Source of the DNA: Gluconobacter frateurii
GTDB lineage: Bacteria > Pseudomonadota > Alphaproteobacteria > Acetobacterales > Acetobacteraceae
Direction: 5' to 3'
DNA length: 64,000 nucleotides
NCBI RefSeq assembly: GCF_002723955.1
Contig: NZ_BEWN01000003.1
Span: forward strand, 62,001-126,000
Part shown: positions 16,838-26,685 of the stretch, in pieces
Layout: every line of letters begins with the position of its first letter
How positions within the stretch are numbered: position 1 is the first letter of the stretch
The notes under the pieces: model-generated
Database searches by the model: none
The model's input: the letters and a program-made list of their open reading frames with translations, nothing else
What the model was told of the DNA's origin: nothing
Position numbers and translations under genes: made by a program

Positions 16838-17215
16838 TCACAGTGCAAGGATTGGTCGGTCTCCGGCCTGTTCCAGAAAGGTGACAATTCCCCGGACAGA
16901 AACTGTTTCGCACAGAGTGTCTGGTGTCAGGTCAGTCAACGCAAGCCCTGTTTCGCACACCATTAGATGTGCTCCGAGGTCGATGACCGCGTCCCGAAGG
17001 TCCCTGAAGCTGGCAACGCCTCTGCTGTCGAGTTCGGCATCCGGGATGATGTCTTTTAGACCCGACCAGTCTTTTGCCAGAGCATGGACGCTTTTGCCGC
17101 CTGCAAAAATCGTTACCGTACGTCCCAGAGACAACGCGCCAGCCGCGACAATCAGCGCGTAATGGGCGCGCTGCCAGGAATCGTCTGCCAGCGTGATGAA
17201 CAGGGACATTGTCAT
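16838..17215 (-). CDS. DsrE-family protein
   Basis: 125 aa (ATG at 17215, or at 17209 beginning MSLF). A Rossmann-like DsrE/DsrF fold is suggested by AHYALIVAAGALSLGRTVTIFAGGKSV and the single cysteine region HLMVCETGLAL, similar to intracellular sulfur-carrier subunits (the equivalent TusD/DsrE Cys). It overlaps the upstream ThiF-type gene by four bases (ATGA). The pairing of an E1-like adenylyltransferase with a DsrE protein suggests sulfur handling, but the identity of the sulfur acceptor is not visible. Confidence 0.75.
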   Translation of the reverse strand: MTMSLFITLADDSWQRAHYALIVAAGALSLGRTVTIFAGGKSVHALAKDWSGLKDIIPDAELDSRGVASFRDLRDAVIDLGAHLMVCETGLALTDLTPDTLCETVSVRGIVTFLEQAGDRPILAL

Positions 17216-17985
17216 GCGGGTTGATCCAAATGGGATTGGTGAACCGGGCAGCTAGGATCTCTCGAGAGTGGAAAGCTGCGCAGCGTGCCCCCCAAGGCAT
17301 CCCACATCATGAAGCGTGTTTCTTCCCTGCCCTCAAGGTCCATGATTTCTCTCATGACTTCCACGGCCATCATGCTTCCCATGACGCCTGTGGCAGCTCC
17401 CAGAACACCGGACTGACCGCAGTTGGGGGCCTCCGTTTCTCCGGCTTCCGGGAAAAGGCAACGGTAGCATGGTCCTCCGCATTGCGGACGAAAAACGGCA
17501 AGCTGTCCCGCGAAACCCTGCACAGCGCCAGACACCAGTGTCTTTCCATGCCGGACACATGCATCCGAAACTGCGAGGCGTGTTTCAAAATTATCAGTCC
17601 CATCACAGATGAGATCATATTGTGGAACAAGCGCGTTCAAGGTGTCAGGTATGGCCCGGACGGCGTGGGTCTTTACCGTGATCAGTGGGTTGATGGCTCG
17701 AAGGTGGTCTGAGGCGGCATCTACTTTCAGGCGACCAACGTCCTGGGTGGTGTACAGAACCTGTCTCTGAAGGTTGCTGAGTTCCAGAACATCATGATCC
17801 ATCAGGCCAATATGACCGATTCCTGACGCAGCCAGCTGTTGGGACAGCGGGGCGCCCAGCCCGCCAGCTCCAATGATTAGAACGGAGGCATTTTTCAGCC
17901 GTGCCTGTCCGGTGGCACCGACCTGAGGAAGCAGGATGTGGCGTGAATACCGCTCGAGTTCGGCGTCAGAAAAATCAAGGGTCAT
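17212..17985 (-). CDS. ThiF/MoeB/HesA-family adenylyltransferase (E1-like)
   Basis: 257 aa from the ATG at 17985; 35 extra N-terminal residues in the longest frame have no family match. The start ERYSRHILLPQVGATGQ is diagnostic of MoeB/ThiF. The nucleotide site is IIGAGGLGAPLSQQL, the acidic substrate region is DGTDNFETR, and the crossover region reads NCGQSGVLGAATGVMGSMMA. Zinc ligands: CYRC is present, but the second pair is reduced to CPVH, so one of the four cysteines is replaced by His. It probably activates the C-terminus of a ubiquitin-like sulfur carrier (MoaD or ThiS) in the cytoplasm; no such carrier is adjacent. It is coupled to a DsrE gene. Confidence 0.87.
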   Translation of the reverse strand: MTLDFSDAELERYSRHILLPQVGATGQARLKNASVLIIGAGGLGAPLSQQLAASGIGHIGLMDHDVLELSNLQRQVLYTTQDVGRLKVDAASDHLRAINPLITVKTHAVRAIPDTLNALVPQYDLICDGTDNFETRLAVSDACVRHGKTLVSGAVQGFAGQLAVFRPQCGGPCYRCLFPEAGETEAPNCGQSGVLGAATGVMGSMMAVEVMREIMDLEGREETRFMMWDALGGTLRSFPLSRDPSCPVHQSHLDQPA

Positions 17986-18084
17986 GTCCGTCAAGATAAT
18001 TGCTGACTTTTCAGACGGAAAGACGTTAGATTCAGCATTGTCCACCTTCCCCCGGATTTTCGGGGCCTGTGCGGAGGCTTGATC

Positions 18085-18615
18085 ATGCAAAGTTCATTCT
18101 GGAAAATGTCTTCCCGGACACGGCAGGGCCTTGGCGTTGGCCTCGGCGCGACATTGGCTGCCTATGCCATTTCGCCCTATTTGGCGCTTTGGGATATCGA
18201 TCGGGCCATGAAGGGTAATAATCCTGCCCGTCTCGTCCCCCATGTCGACTGAACGTCCCTCACCCATTCCCTCAAAGAACAGTTCAGACCGCCGGCGCCG
18301 GCATCGGACGATGAGCTTCCGGATTTCGGGAGTTCTTTTGCGGGCAATGCCATATCGAATGCGATTGATACCGAGCTTTCGCCTGGTACGCTGATGACGA
18401 CAGCCCATCAGCTTATGCCTGCTGGCGGCGCAGCATCTTCTAGTGGTGGCTGGCCCGTCTGGGGCGGTTTGCACGCCCACTTCGTAAGCCTGAACAAGTT
18501 CGAGGCTCAGGTGGACCAGCCGGGGCAGACGCCTTTCGTCCTGCACATGAAATTCGAGCACTGGGGCTGGAAAATCACGCGCTTTGAACTGCCGCAGCCT
18601 GCCCGCCGGGCCTGA
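18085..18615 (+). pseudogene. DUF2939-type membrane protein interrupted by an in-frame TGA
   Basis: A ribosome site (gcggagg, 8 bases) precedes the ATG at 18085. The frame opens with a short basic start, one membrane helix (LGVGLGATLAAYAISPY) and ALWDIDRAMKGNNPARLVPHVD, as in DUF2939 proteins. TGA then occurs at 18250-18252, after 55 codons. The same frame continues uninterrupted for another 120 codons to a stop at 18613-18615: TSLTHSLKEQF..., then LMTTAHQLMP and FELPQP, which is what the rest of a DUF2939 protein looks like. Family members generally have an aromatic residue at the TGA position, so a TGG-to-TGA change is the simplest explanation. Readthrough or a sequencing error is also possible. 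It is divergent from the ThiF-type gene. Confidence 0.75.
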
Positions 18616-18623
18616 AAAAGCCG

Positions 18624-18848
18624 TTAGGCCGGAGGAAGATCTTCCTCAAGAACAGTGATGTGAATGGCGTAGGACACTTCGCCTTCATCCTCGTCACGGT
18701 GAACCGTGCCGATTACTTCGCCTGCAACGGCGAGTTCAACACTCATTCCCTTACGGGCTGGCTTGGTCACAGTTAGTTTCGGTGAGCCGAGCAGACGCTG
18801 CAGTGTCGTCTGGAGGCGTGTCACTTCGGAAGGGGTCATGTCGGCCAT
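18624..18848 (-). CDS. DUF3126-family small protein
   Basis: 74 aa from the ATG at 18848, which has caggag 8 bases upstream; a longer frame to 18917 lacks this. The sequence MTPSEVTRLQTTLQRLLGSPKL-type opening, basic middle (VTKPARKGMSVELAV) and acidic end RDEDEGEVSYAIHITVLEEDL match the alphaproteobacterial DUF3126 family of about 70 aa. Soluble and cytoplasmic; function unknown. It ends 8 bases from the convergent end of the broken DUF2939 gene. Confidence 0.8.
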   Translation of the reverse strand: MADMTPSEVTRLQTTLQRLLGSPKLTVTKPARKGMSVELAVAGEVIGTVHRDEDEGEVSYAIHITVLEEDLPPA

Positions 18849-19036
18849 CGGTGGCACTCCTGAGTTTGGCAAGGTCTTGCCCTGTAGCTCATCGTTACCC
18901 TGAAAGAAACCCATCACCCCTACCCTGAATAGTATTCCTGTTGTAGAAACCGGGCTCTTCCAATCTTTCGCCCTGTTCCTCGGCTTTATCCGGAGGTGTA
19001 GGGCGGGTCATCCTGACCTTGCGCAAAGGAGACAGA

Positions 19037-19636
19037 ATGCGCCCCTCCATCCTCCGTGTTTTTGGAGCACTGGCTACTACCGTAACGCTTTCCGGCTGCG
19101 GTTATTTCGATTCTCGGAGTGCTCATAAAGCTCAGTTCGAGATGGTCGGCATGACCGGCTACGACCTTCAGGCCTGTGCAGGTCTTCCGGGCAGCACCAA
19201 GAAGCTGAATGATACAACGGAAATCTGGCAGTATGACGGTAGCCAGAGCACGCCGACGATTTCTACGGATTCAGGCCTGATCCCTGCCCAGTCGATCATC
19301 AGCATCTATCAGTCTGCTTTTGGTGGCGGTGGTACGACGTGCCGCATGGTACTGCGTCTGGACCATGATCGCGTTTCCGAAGTGCACTACACCGGGAATG
19401 ATGATGAGTATATTGGAACAGACGGTATCTGCTCCATCATCACGCGTGGTTGTGCCCGTCAGCGTGAATCGACGATGCATCATGTAAATGCTGGCCCGTT
19501 TGGTCCCGTTTCTGCTTTCCATCCGCCTGCTACGCCTGCGCAGAGCAGCTCGGCCACATATTCGGACCAGTCCGGAAAGTATGTGCCGCAGTTCAGTGGA
19601 GACAAGACGCAGCCAGTTATCCAGCCTGCCAAGTAA
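19037..19636 (+). CDS. putative outer-membrane lipoprotein
   Basis: 199 aa, start at 19037 with aaaggagacag directly upstream. A lipoprotein signal peptide ends in the lipobox LSGC near residue 21. The mature part has GMTGYDLQACAGLPGSTKKLND and EIWQYD, reminiscent of the small-domain SmpA/OmlA (BamE-like) pattern of a GMs...V..lLG-type start and later a Trp-Tyr strand, but the match is not strong enough for a name. Pairs of cysteines (TCRM, GICSIITRGCA) suggest disulfides in the periplasm. The C-terminus is Pro/Ser-rich. Followed by a strong terminator; transcribed alone. Confidence 0.75.
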   Translation: MRPSILRVFGALATTVTLSGCGYFDSRSAHKAQFEMVGMTGYDLQACAGLPGSTKKLNDTTEIWQYDGSQSTPTISTDSGLIPAQSIISIYQSAFGGGGTTCRMVLRLDHDRVSEVHYTGNDDEYIGTDGICSIITRGCARQRESTMHHVNAGPFGPVSAFHPPATPAQSSSATYSDQSGKYVPQFSGDKTQPVIQPAK

Positions 19637-19641
19637 ATTGA

Positions 19642-19670
19642 AGAGCCGGGAGTTTTCTCCCGGCTTTTTT
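19642..19670 (+). terminator. rho-independent terminator after the lipoprotein gene
   Basis: agccgggag-ttt-tctcccggct with six following Ts. It lies 5 bases after the stop and immediately before the convergent end of pdxJ. Confidence 0.9.
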
Positions 19671-20370
19671 ATGGGCAGTTAATAAGATATTTCATTTTGC
19701 GGACCGTGGGACCAAGCCCATCAAATACGGCCTGGCTTATCAGAAAGTGCCCTATGTTCAGTTCCGCCAGGCCCGGCAGTTTCGCGATGGACTGTACATT
19801 GTCATAGGTCAGGCCATGACCGGCATGCAGTTCAAGCCCGCAGTTCGTGGCCGTGCTTGCTGCCTGATAGAGACGTTCCAGCTCTCCCTCTTTGCCATGG
19901 GCGTAAGCACCCGTGTGTAACTCGATAACGGGGGCTCCGAGCTCAGCGGCAGTTTCGATCTGTCGTGTGTCAGGGTCAATGAAGAGCGAAACCCTAATTC
20001 CGGCATCTTTCAGGCGAGCAATCTTGGGGGCCAGAATTTCTTTATGCGCGGCAACATCAAGCCCCCCTTCGGTTGTGACTTCAGCGCGTTTTTCCGGCAC
20101 AAGGCAGCAGGCATGAGGATGCAAAAGGCAGGCAATGCGGACCATTTCCGTTGTTGCGGCCATTTCGAAATTAAGTGGTGCTGCCAGAGCCTTGAGTCGC
20201 GGCATGTCGGCGTCGCGGATGTGCCGACGATCTTCTCTCAGGTGGGCTGTAATTCCGTCTGCGCCCCATTGGATTGCCAGTTTCGCCGCTTCCACGGGGT
20301 CCGGATAAACATCGCCTCGTGCATTTCGCAATGTGGCAACGTGGTCAATATTAACGCCAAGCCGGATCAT
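19669..20370 (-). CDS. pdxJ: pyridoxine 5'-phosphate synthase
   Basis: 233 aa. [17 protein letters not shown] at the N-terminus, [14 protein letters not shown], and [13 protein letters not shown] with NIGHFLI at the end are PdxJ signatures (catalytic His and Glu residues visible). It joins 3-amino-1-hydroxyacetone phosphate with deoxyxylulose 5-phosphate in vitamin B6 synthesis. Start overlaps the pdxA stop as ATGA, so the last two steps of the DXP-dependent pathway are made from one message. Confidence 0.97.
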   Translation of the reverse strand: MIRLGVNIDHVATLRNARGDVYPDPVEAAKLAIQWGADGITAHLREDRRHIRDADMPRLKALAAPLNFEMAATTEMVRIACLLHPHACCLVPEKRAEVTTEGGLDVAAHKEILAPKIARLKDAGIRVSLFIDPDTRQIETAAELGAPVIELHTGAYAHGKEGELERLYQAASTATNCGLELHAGHGLTYDNVQSIAKLPGLAELNIGHFLISQAVFDGLGPTVRKMKYLINCP

Positions 20371-21365
20371 TGGCCGTCTCCCCTTCTGTGCTGGGACATG
20401 AAATCTGCCAGTCTGAGTGCTGCCAGAAGGCTGGATGGATCTGCCCGGCCAGTGCTGCGTCCAACCGGGCTTGCAATGTCAAAGGCCGTTCCATGATCCG
20501 GGGAGGTTCGGATGATCGGTAGGCCCAGGGTGACATTGACGCCTTCCGCCATATCGAGCGTTTTAAGCGGAATTAGGGCCTGATCATGGTACATGCAGAT
20601 CGCAACGTCATATTTCGGACGCGCTGTGGCGCTGAACATGGTGTCGGGGGGGAATGGTCCGGATACGCACAACCCCTCGTTCTTCAGGCGGGCGATAGCG
20701 GGACCGATGATGGTCTGCTCTTCTGTGCCCATGAGTCCTTCTTCCCCCGCATGAGGGTTCAGGCCCGCAATGGCAAGCCGGGGTGACGTCAGCCCGAAAT
20801 CCCGTCGCAGCGCGGTATGAGTTGCTCTGGCAACGGCAATAATGCGGTCTGTCGTGAGGTTTTCGAGCGCCTGCCGGAGCGAAATATGAATTGTGACCGG
20901 AACCACTTTGAGCTGAGGTGACGCCAGCATCATCACTTCCCGGCCTATTGTATGACAGAGAGCTGCCAGGAACTCCGTATGTCCCGGATACGCAAATCCT
21001 GCTGCTGCCAGAATATGCTTGGCAATAGGGTTGGTCGTTACCCCGCCCGCGCGACCCTCCTGAACGTAGCTGACAGCGCGTTCGATGCTCTCAATGACGG
21101 CAGACGCATTTTCTGACGTGGGCTGTCCAGGCGTAACGTTCACTGGGCAGGTGATCGGGATGACAGGTAATGCGTCTGGAAAGGTCTCAGCCGCATCCTC
21201 CGGCTTTTCAATAAGCCGGAATGGGATGGCATCGTTCAGTAGCAGAGGATCGCCCAGCCAGAAGAAGACTGGCCCGGTGTCTCGCATAGCCTGCCATGCG
21301 GCAACAGCGAGCTCCGGGCCGATCCCGGCCGGATCACCGAGGGTCAGGGCGATCGGTGCCTTCAT
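20367..21365 (-). CDS. pdxA: 4-hydroxythreonine-4-phosphate dehydrogenase
   Basis: 332 aa from the ATG at 21365 ([18 protein letters not shown]), directly after the stop of the M20 peptidase gene; a longer frame to 21470 runs inside that gene and was rejected. [26 protein letters not shown] and [13 protein letters not shown] (metal His and Asp) are the PdxA signatures. NAD-dependent oxidation gives the amino-ketone substrate of PdxJ. Operon with pdxJ downstream (4-base overlap). The C-terminal end has GTAFDIA, as expected. Confidence 0.97.
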   Translation of the reverse strand: MKAPIALTLGDPAGIGPELAVAAWQAMRDTGPVFFWLGDPLLLNDAIPFRLIEKPEDAAETFPDALPVIPITCPVNVTPGQPTSENASAVIESIERAVSYVQEGRAGGVTTNPIAKHILAAAGFAYPGHTEFLAALCHTIGREVMMLASPQLKVVPVTIHISLRQALENLTTDRIIAVARATHTALRRDFGLTSPRLAIAGLNPHAGEEGLMGTEEQTIIGPAIARLKNEGLCVSGPFPPDTMFSATARPKYDVAICMYHDQALIPLKTLDMAEGVNVTLGLPIIRTSPDHGTAFDIASPVGRSTGRADPSSLLAALRLADFMSQHRRGDGQ

Positions 21366-21366
21366 A

Positions 21367-22785
21367 TCAGCCTGCATCAGCCAAAGCAGCGAGGATACGG
21401 ACCCAGGAGCGGATACCTTTGTGGAACGCTTCCAGACCGTATTGCTCATTGGGAGAATGAATGCGGTCATCAGCTTGGGCGAAACCGACCATCAGTGCGT
21501 CCAGTCCAAGTGCGTCCCGCACTTCGCCTGCCACTGGAATGGATCCGCCGCATCCGATCGTCGCGGCCGGAACATTCCATTCATCCGTCAGGGCTTTGAG
21601 CGTAGGCGCAAGGAACTGGCTATCACGTGCAACCTCAAACCCTGGCGACCCACCGTGCGCTGTAAACGTAACTTTCGCGTCTGCTGGAAGTGCTGCGTTT
21701 ATATGCGCCCGGAATGCTTTGCGGATTTTATCAGGGTCTTGCCCTGGAACCAGCCGGAAAGAGACCTTTGCCATGGCTTTTGCCGGAAGAACGGTTTTGA
21801 AGCCCTCACCTTCATAGCCGCCAGAAATGCCGTTAATTTCGCAACTCGGTCGGCACCATGTCTGTTCAATAGCGGTATAGGCCTTTTCGCCCGCAGCGAT
21901 GGACAGTCCAGCTTCCTCAAGGAGCGCAGCATCATCCGGGAAAAGGGTTTTCCACTGGGCGCGGGTTTCCGGGGAAGGATCCAGAATGCCGTCATAGAAG
22001 CCAGGAAGTGTTACTCTTCCACCTGCATCCCGAAGAGTTGCCAGGATCTGGCAGAGAAGCGCAATCGGGTTTGCGGCCGCGTTTCCGTAAATGCCTGAAT
22101 GCAAGTCATGCGATGCACATTCAATGACGATCTCTTCCGCCATCATGCCTCGTAGTGAGGTGGTGATGCCGGGTGTCGTGCGGTCCGCCATCGACGTATC
22201 ACAGACAAGCGCGACGTCTGCTTTCAGTTCGTCCGAAAACTCTTTGAGGAATGGCAGCAGATTGGCGCCCCCACACTCCTCCTCTCCTTCAAGAAGCACG
22301 CTGACCTGAACTGGAATGGAGCCATGGACGGCTTTCCAGGCGCGGCACGCTTCAAGGAAGGTCATAACCTGTCCCTTGTCATCACTGGCACCGCGCGCCA
22401 CGATAACTTTTCGACCTGTAGCATCTTCCACGAGACGGGGCTCGAAGGGGGGCGCTTTCCAGAGATTTTCTGGATCCGTCGGCTGAACGTCATAATGCCC
22501 ATAAAACAGGACATGTGGTTTGCCAGCCTGCGTGGCATCGTGTGCCACGACCATCGGATGCCCCGGTGCTGCCCAATGCACGTCCCTGACGTCCGCAGAG
22601 AAACCCATTGCACTCAGATCCTGACGAAGCCATTCCGCAGCCTTGCGGCAGTCGGGTGCATGGACAGGCTGTGTGGAAATGCTAGGGATGCGAAGCAGGT
22701 TGAACAACCGTTCCACGGCGCTGTCCAGTGAGCTGTCAACGTGAGCCAGAACGGTATCAAGAGGGATTGGTGTCGAAGTCGTCAT
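21367..22785 (-). CDS. M20-family metallodipeptidase
   Basis: 472 aa from the ATG at 22785; 56 residues of upstream frame were rejected. It has the M20/M25/M40 pattern of two-zinc dipeptidases (CNDP-like, related to ArgE/DapE): [14 protein letters not shown] (metal His and Asp), SDDKGQ (bridging Asp), [12 protein letters not shown] (catalytic Glu and metal Glu) and a final region with the zinc His ([13 protein letters not shown]). A lid domain lies between. It probably hydrolyses dipeptides in the cytoplasm. It starts 4 bases after the giant glycosyltransferase gene stops and runs into pdxA with one base between, so all are likely one operon. Confidence 0.9.
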   Translation of the reverse strand: MTTSTPIPLDTVLAHVDSSLDSAVERLFNLLRIPSISTQPVHAPDCRKAAEWLRQDLSAMGFSADVRDVHWAAPGHPMVVAHDATQAGKPHVLFYGHYDVQPTDPENLWKAPPFEPRLVEDATGRKVIVARGASDDKGQVMTFLEACRAWKAVHGSIPVQVSVLLEGEEECGGANLLPFLKEFSDELKADVALVCDTSMADRTTPGITTSLRGMMAEEIVIECASHDLHSGIYGNAAANPIALLCQILATLRDAGGRVTLPGFYDGILDPSPETRAQWKTLFPDDAALLEEAGLSIAAGEKAYTAIEQTWCRPSCEINGISGGYEGEGFKTVLPAKAMAKVSFRLVPGQDPDKIRKAFRAHINAALPADAKVTFTAHGGSPGFEVARDSQFLAPTLKALTDEWNVPAATIGCGGSIPVAGEVRDALGLDALMVGFAQADDRIHSPNEQYGLEAFHKGIRSWVRILAALADAG

Positions 22786-22789
22786 GAGG

Positions 22790-25700
22790 TCAAAGTTCCG
22801 AAAACGGTAGTGAAATTCCGACGCGGGGAGCCAGTGTCGTAGGAGTTGGGGCTTCTTCCTGTGGCGTAAGCTTGGACAAATCTTCAGGCTCTGCGTGTGG
22901 GTCTGTGGTTTTACGAGGTTGAAGTCGAATGGGCGCGGGCGCCACAGGACCATTGGGTTTGTCCTGTCTGATCAGTCGAGGTGCATATTTTGGAGGCGCA
23001 ACCGGGATCTGTCCCGCAGCGAGCGCCAGAATATCCTCAAGCTGCTGATCAAAGGTTCCAGATTCAGAAAATGTTGCTACAAAATTTTTGGCATTATGAC
23101 TGACACGGTTCCAGAGCTCTTCATCTTCATAGAGGCGTATTACCGCCTCTGCGAATAAAGCTGGATTGCAGAAACCACCCGCAACGCAGTTTTCTGAATC
23201 TCCTGACCAGCCAAGTTGCTGCATGGTTGTTTCTGTCAGGACTGCTGGAAGACCCCATGCGGCGGCATCCAGAATTTCCTGGCCAGGCGCGCTCATGACG
23301 CGGGACGGATCGACCATGATCCTGCGTGAGCGATAGAGCGCGTTCATGTCAACGCTGTCTGGTAGAGGCTCAACCCCGGGTGCCCTTGCATAGGGTGTCA
23401 GATCAATGTCGCTACCACGATGGCCCGCAAAAAGGACTGTCGCATCTGGCGGCAGACGTCCGGACAGTTCATGAAGAACCTGATGGACAAACCAGTCGAG
23501 TCCATCATGTGCGGCATTGCCTGCAGCTTCACAGGGCAGTGCGAAAAGGATGCCGGTACGATCATGAAAGCCGGGGACTGTAGGGGTGACTGAGCGAGGG
23601 GGATGGGTCAGCGTCCGTACATTGCCGTAGCCCAGCATTCGAAGGTTCTCAGCTTCGCCGGCATATGAACAGACAAGTGCCTGACACATCCATGCATCTG
23701 TCAACTCACGATCAAGATCATCCAGCATCTGTTCACGATCATCGAGCAGACCAACGCGCTTTCGGAGGTAGCTCTCTTCGGCAGCCGTTCCAGCAAGATC
23801 CAGAACCATATTCAGTCTGGGAAGCACACCCGAATGCGCCCGTAGAAGGGCACCCGTACGGTGAAGAGTACTGCCCCCAGAGATCCAGACGAAATCAAAG
23901 GATGCAGCGCGATCATTCAGAAACTCTGGGAGTTCAGAGATGTCGCTCTCATTCATGATTTCCACGTTTGAGGGGAAATCGAGTGCAACGCTCACCGGAT
24001 CGGTTACTTCCCCGTCGAGTGGGAACACCGTGACATGATAACCCTTTCGACTGAGCGCAAGGATCAGTTCCTGCGTCCGAAGATGGGGTGATCCGAGGAA
24101 GCGGTGGGGTAATTTCTCACACAGGATAAGGACAGTCGGTACACCAGAAGCAAAACGTGCTCTGAAGAGAGATGTGCCAGCCATCGGATATCGGGACAGC
24201 AGGGCCGAGAACCGACGTTTCAGCCAGGCCTGATTCCGCTGCAGAAACTCTGCGGGTAAGGTGGTAGGGGGTCGCGTCCGATCAAGGATGGAAGGATCGT
24301 AAACAATCTTGCCTCCTGCCTGCCGGAGCGCGAGGCAAAGGGAAAGAAGGCGCGCTTCAGAACCGATACAGAACCGATCAATGCCCCCACACTCAAGCAG
24401 TTTCTCACGGCGACAGAACAGCATGCCGACTGAAATCGCATCGACCTGGCGGCAAAAGCCAATCTCAGGTTCATTGGCCCGCTGACCTGTCCCAAATCTG
24501 AGTGTCGATGCATCTCGCCAGACAATTGTACCCGCTTCCAAAACTCGACCGTCGAGACCAAGAGACTGTCCCCCCACAGCCCACACATCAGGGGAATTGA
24601 ACGCATGCAGTGCAGCTTGCAGAGTATTGGGGAACGGCTGCGTGCCTGGTTCCATCAATAGGACGATACTGGCTTGGGCGAGTTCTACGCCGTGCCCAAC
24701 CTGCTCCGTACTGGTGGTTCTGGATGTGGGCCGTATAACCCGGATACCTCTGACAAGACGCTCAATCTGGGCCGTTTCATCAGTTGATCCTGTGTCGACA
24801 ATAATGATGTCGAGTGCCCCTGCCCCATTCGCATGTAAAGCAGACAGAGTGGAAAGGATTTCCAGAAACTGATTGGTTACGGGAATGACGACGCTGATCT
24901 CTGGCGGTCTTATCAAACGGAAATCCAGAGGAGAACGCACAATGGACGGAATGAGGGTCCCTGCCCGTTGCAAATCCAGATTTCTGTACTGTTCCGGCGA
25001 GGCGTCAGGAATATTCTGCTGGAGGGCTATGTTACCCTGGGACTGGACCCAGAGTGCAAAAACGTCCCGGAACTGCCCTTCACGCAGCTTGCGCTGAATT
25101 CCAGGCTGTTCGGAGAAAGCTCTCAGATCGACATCCACCTGGGGTGTCCGCATTTCGCGGGCGCCATAACGCACGAAATGATCGTATCCGTTTCGAAAGC
25201 CGCCAGCTGCAACGATTTGCGCGACGTCCGGATAAAGATGCGCATAATGGGCTTCGCTAAACCACTGGTTAGGGTTGTAAGCCACTGGATCTGAATTTGT
25301 CAGATAATGATGCAGGGCATTGAGAAAGGTGCCGTCCTTGATGGCATTCTCAACGTCCGGGTATGTCGCGAGATACCATTCTGGATCAAAATACCACGAG
25401 CTTCGGCACAGTCCGGCTTCTGACGATGTCAGGAACTGACGGAAGTCACCTTTTCCGAGATCGTAGGAAAAGCCCCGCGTTAAACTGGCCATACGAAAAA
25501 CGGACGGCTTGAAGAAGGCGTGAGCCTGCCTCTGTTCCTGTTCACCGTCTGTCAGGTAATGATCATATCCGTTGCTGAAGCCCTGAGAAATCAGGACGGG
25601 AAGACTCAGATCGGTATTGCGGGTGAAATATTCAGTTTCTGAGAAGAGCCAGTGGGGGGAGCGGCTGCGAAAGCCACTTTCACAGTAATGCAGGAAACCG

Positions 25701-25996
25701 CAACTGAAGACCCCATAATTAATTCCATCGCGAACGTCGGGATTTTGCCTCAGATACCATTCTTCATCGAAGAAACGGTTGGGCGATAACCCTTGGTTTG
25801 CCCCTTGCTCCAGCCAATGTGTTTCCATCGCCTCGTTGCTGAGATCGAGAGCAGAACCATCACTTTTGAGAAGCTTTTCCTCACGAAGGAGACGCGCATA
25901 CCGGGTCCGATACCATTCGGCATCGAAGCGGCCCCAGACCGGAGGCCTGCTGCCCGAAAAGGCCGGGGAAGCGAGGATATAGTCTTTCAGGCTCAT
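22790..25996 (-). CDS. large glycosyltransferase: five N-terminal WY-PDV repeats, GT2 and GT4-like domains
   Basis: 1068 aa. The first 290 residues carry five diverged copies of a motif of about 35-45 residues, F-D-x-E-W-Y ... Y-P-D-V ... G ... H-Y ... G, starting near residues 24, 76, 118, 203 and 246. A GT2 domain follows at about 366-590 (ISVVIPVTNQ, VDTGSTDET). A second domain at about 620-1000 looks like GT-B/GT4: VLILCEKLPHRFLGSPHLRTQ, later ALYRSRRIMVDPS and GQEILDAAAWGLPAVLTE. A Pro-rich tail closes it. No membrane helix or signal is seen, so it is cytoplasmic and probably makes a surface polysaccharide or modifies protein. Such repeats are known from several multi-domain bacterial glycosyltransferases. 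It is followed by an M20 peptidase gene 4 bases away. Confidence 0.8.
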   Translation of the reverse strand: MSLKDYILASPAFSGSRPPVWGRFDAEWYRTRYARLLREEKLLKSDGSALDLSNEAMETHWLEQGANQGLSPNRFFDEEWYLRQNPDVRDGINYGVFSCGFLHYCESGFRSRSPHWLFSETEYFTRNTDLSLPVLISQGFSNGYDHYLTDGEQEQRQAHAFFKPSVFRMASLTRGFSYDLGKGDFRQFLTSSEAGLCRSSWYFDPEWYLATYPDVENAIKDGTFLNALHHYLTNSDPVAYNPNQWFSEAHYAHLYPDVAQIVAAGGFRNGYDHFVRYGAREMRTPQVDVDLRAFSEQPGIQRKLREGQFRDVFALWVQSQGNIALQQNIPDASPEQYRNLDLQRAGTLIPSIVRSPLDFRLIRPPEISVVIPVTNQFLEILSTLSALHANGAGALDIIIVDTGSTDETAQIERLVRGIRVIRPTSRTTSTEQVGHGVELAQASIVLLMEPGTQPFPNTLQAALHAFNSPDVWAVGGQSLGLDGRVLEAGTIVWRDASTLRFGTGQRANEPEIGFCRQVDAISVGMLFCRREKLLECGGIDRFCIGSEARLLSLCLALRQAGGKIVYDPSILDRTRPPTTLPAEFLQRNQAWLKRRFSALLSRYPMAGTSLFRARFASGVPTVLILCEKLPHRFLGSPHLRTQELILALSRKGYHVTVFPLDGEVTDPVSVALDFPSNVEIMNESDISELPEFLNDRAASFDFVWISGGSTLHRTGALLRAHSGVLPRLNMVLDLAGTAAEESYLRKRVGLLDDREQMLDDLDRELTDAWMCQALVCSYAGEAENLRMLGYGNVRTLTHPPRSVTPTVPGFHDRTGILFALPCEAAGNAAHDGLDWFVHQVLHELSGRLPPDATVLFAGHRGSDIDLTPYARAPGVEPLPDSVDMNALYRSRRIMVDPSRVMSAPGQEILDAAAWGLPAVLTETTMQQLGWSGDSENCVAGGFCNPALFAEAVIRLYEDEELWNRVSHNAKNFVATFSESGTFDQQLEDILALAAGQIPVAPPKYAPRLIRQDKPNGPVAPAPIRLQPRKTTDPHAEPEDLSKLTPQEEAPTPTTLAPRVGISLPFSEL

Positions 25997-26043
25997 GAGG
26001 ACCTTTTCCTGTGCGCGTCTTGGTCTTGGAATGTCAGGTGTTA

Positions 26044-26559
26044 TCAGCCCTGCTGGAGCCGGCGGCTCTGCCAGAGGTCATGAAAATTGATGGGCTGGAT
26101 ATTGCCGACAGGGAAGCCTGCTTCCCGAACGACATTCAGCATCGCTGCACGCGCCGAGGGGAACAGATATTTCGGAGCCTCGACCAGAAGAAGCGGCTCT
26201 GCTGTCGCCTGTGAGATTGCGCCTGATAGTCCGAAAAGACCTGCGTAGGCGATATGCACCTCATAGAGCACACGGGGTGCAGGCGCATTCTCGACAGGAG
26301 CGGCATCCAGACCCTGGGCGCGGATGACGAGCGTGACTTCGAAGCTTGGCTGTCCACCCGGTAGCTGGCGAGCAGTCACGTCAACTGTCATGCCGACATG
26401 GGGCTGCGCCGGAATGTCACGATAGATATCAGGCGTATTCTGCACATCGATTGACAGGGTACGAAGGTACTGGGAACCAACAACCAGCGTGGGGCTGGCC
26501 TCAGAGGAGGCAGTGCCTGATGCGCCCTGAAGTGTATCTGCGTGATTGTGATCGTTCAT
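26044..26559 (-). CDS. secB: protein-export chaperone SecB
   Basis: 171 aa from the ATG at 26559 (aaggtcagg immediately upstream); a longer frame to 26604 was rejected. [19 protein letters not shown], then [15 protein letters not shown] and [40 protein letters not shown] are the SecB signatures, the last spanning the LCPYARE-like region of the family. SecB tetramers hold preproteins unfolded for SecA in the cytoplasm. Acidic N-terminal and short C-terminal tails are unremarkable. The 47-base gap to the glycosyltransferase gene allows co-transcription. Confidence 0.95.
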   Translation of the reverse strand: MNDHNHADTLQGASGTASSEASPTLVVGSQYLRTLSIDVQNTPDIYRDIPAQPHVGMTVDVTARQLPGGQPSFEVTLVIRAQGLDAAPVENAPAPRVLYEVHIAYAGLFGLSGAISQATAEPLLLVEAPKYLFPSARAAMLNVVREAGFPVGNIQPINFHDLWQSRRLQQG

Positions 26560-26685
26560 CCTGACCTTACCTGTAAGCTGCACAAGAACAGTCTGCGTTG
26601 TCATTTGAAAACGCAGGGAAATGACATAAGGCTATCTTGTGTCATGAGGGTGACGCTTTGGCTACCCAGGGCTTTTTGAAACAGA

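Noticed and set aside
18394-18615. Separate 73-aa gene
   Set aside because: It is in the same frame as the gene starting at 18085, and its text is the C-terminal half of DUF2939; better read as part of an interrupted gene.
21085-22098. 337-codon plus-strand open frame
   Set aside because: Antisense to pdxA and the M20 dipeptidase genes, both secure.
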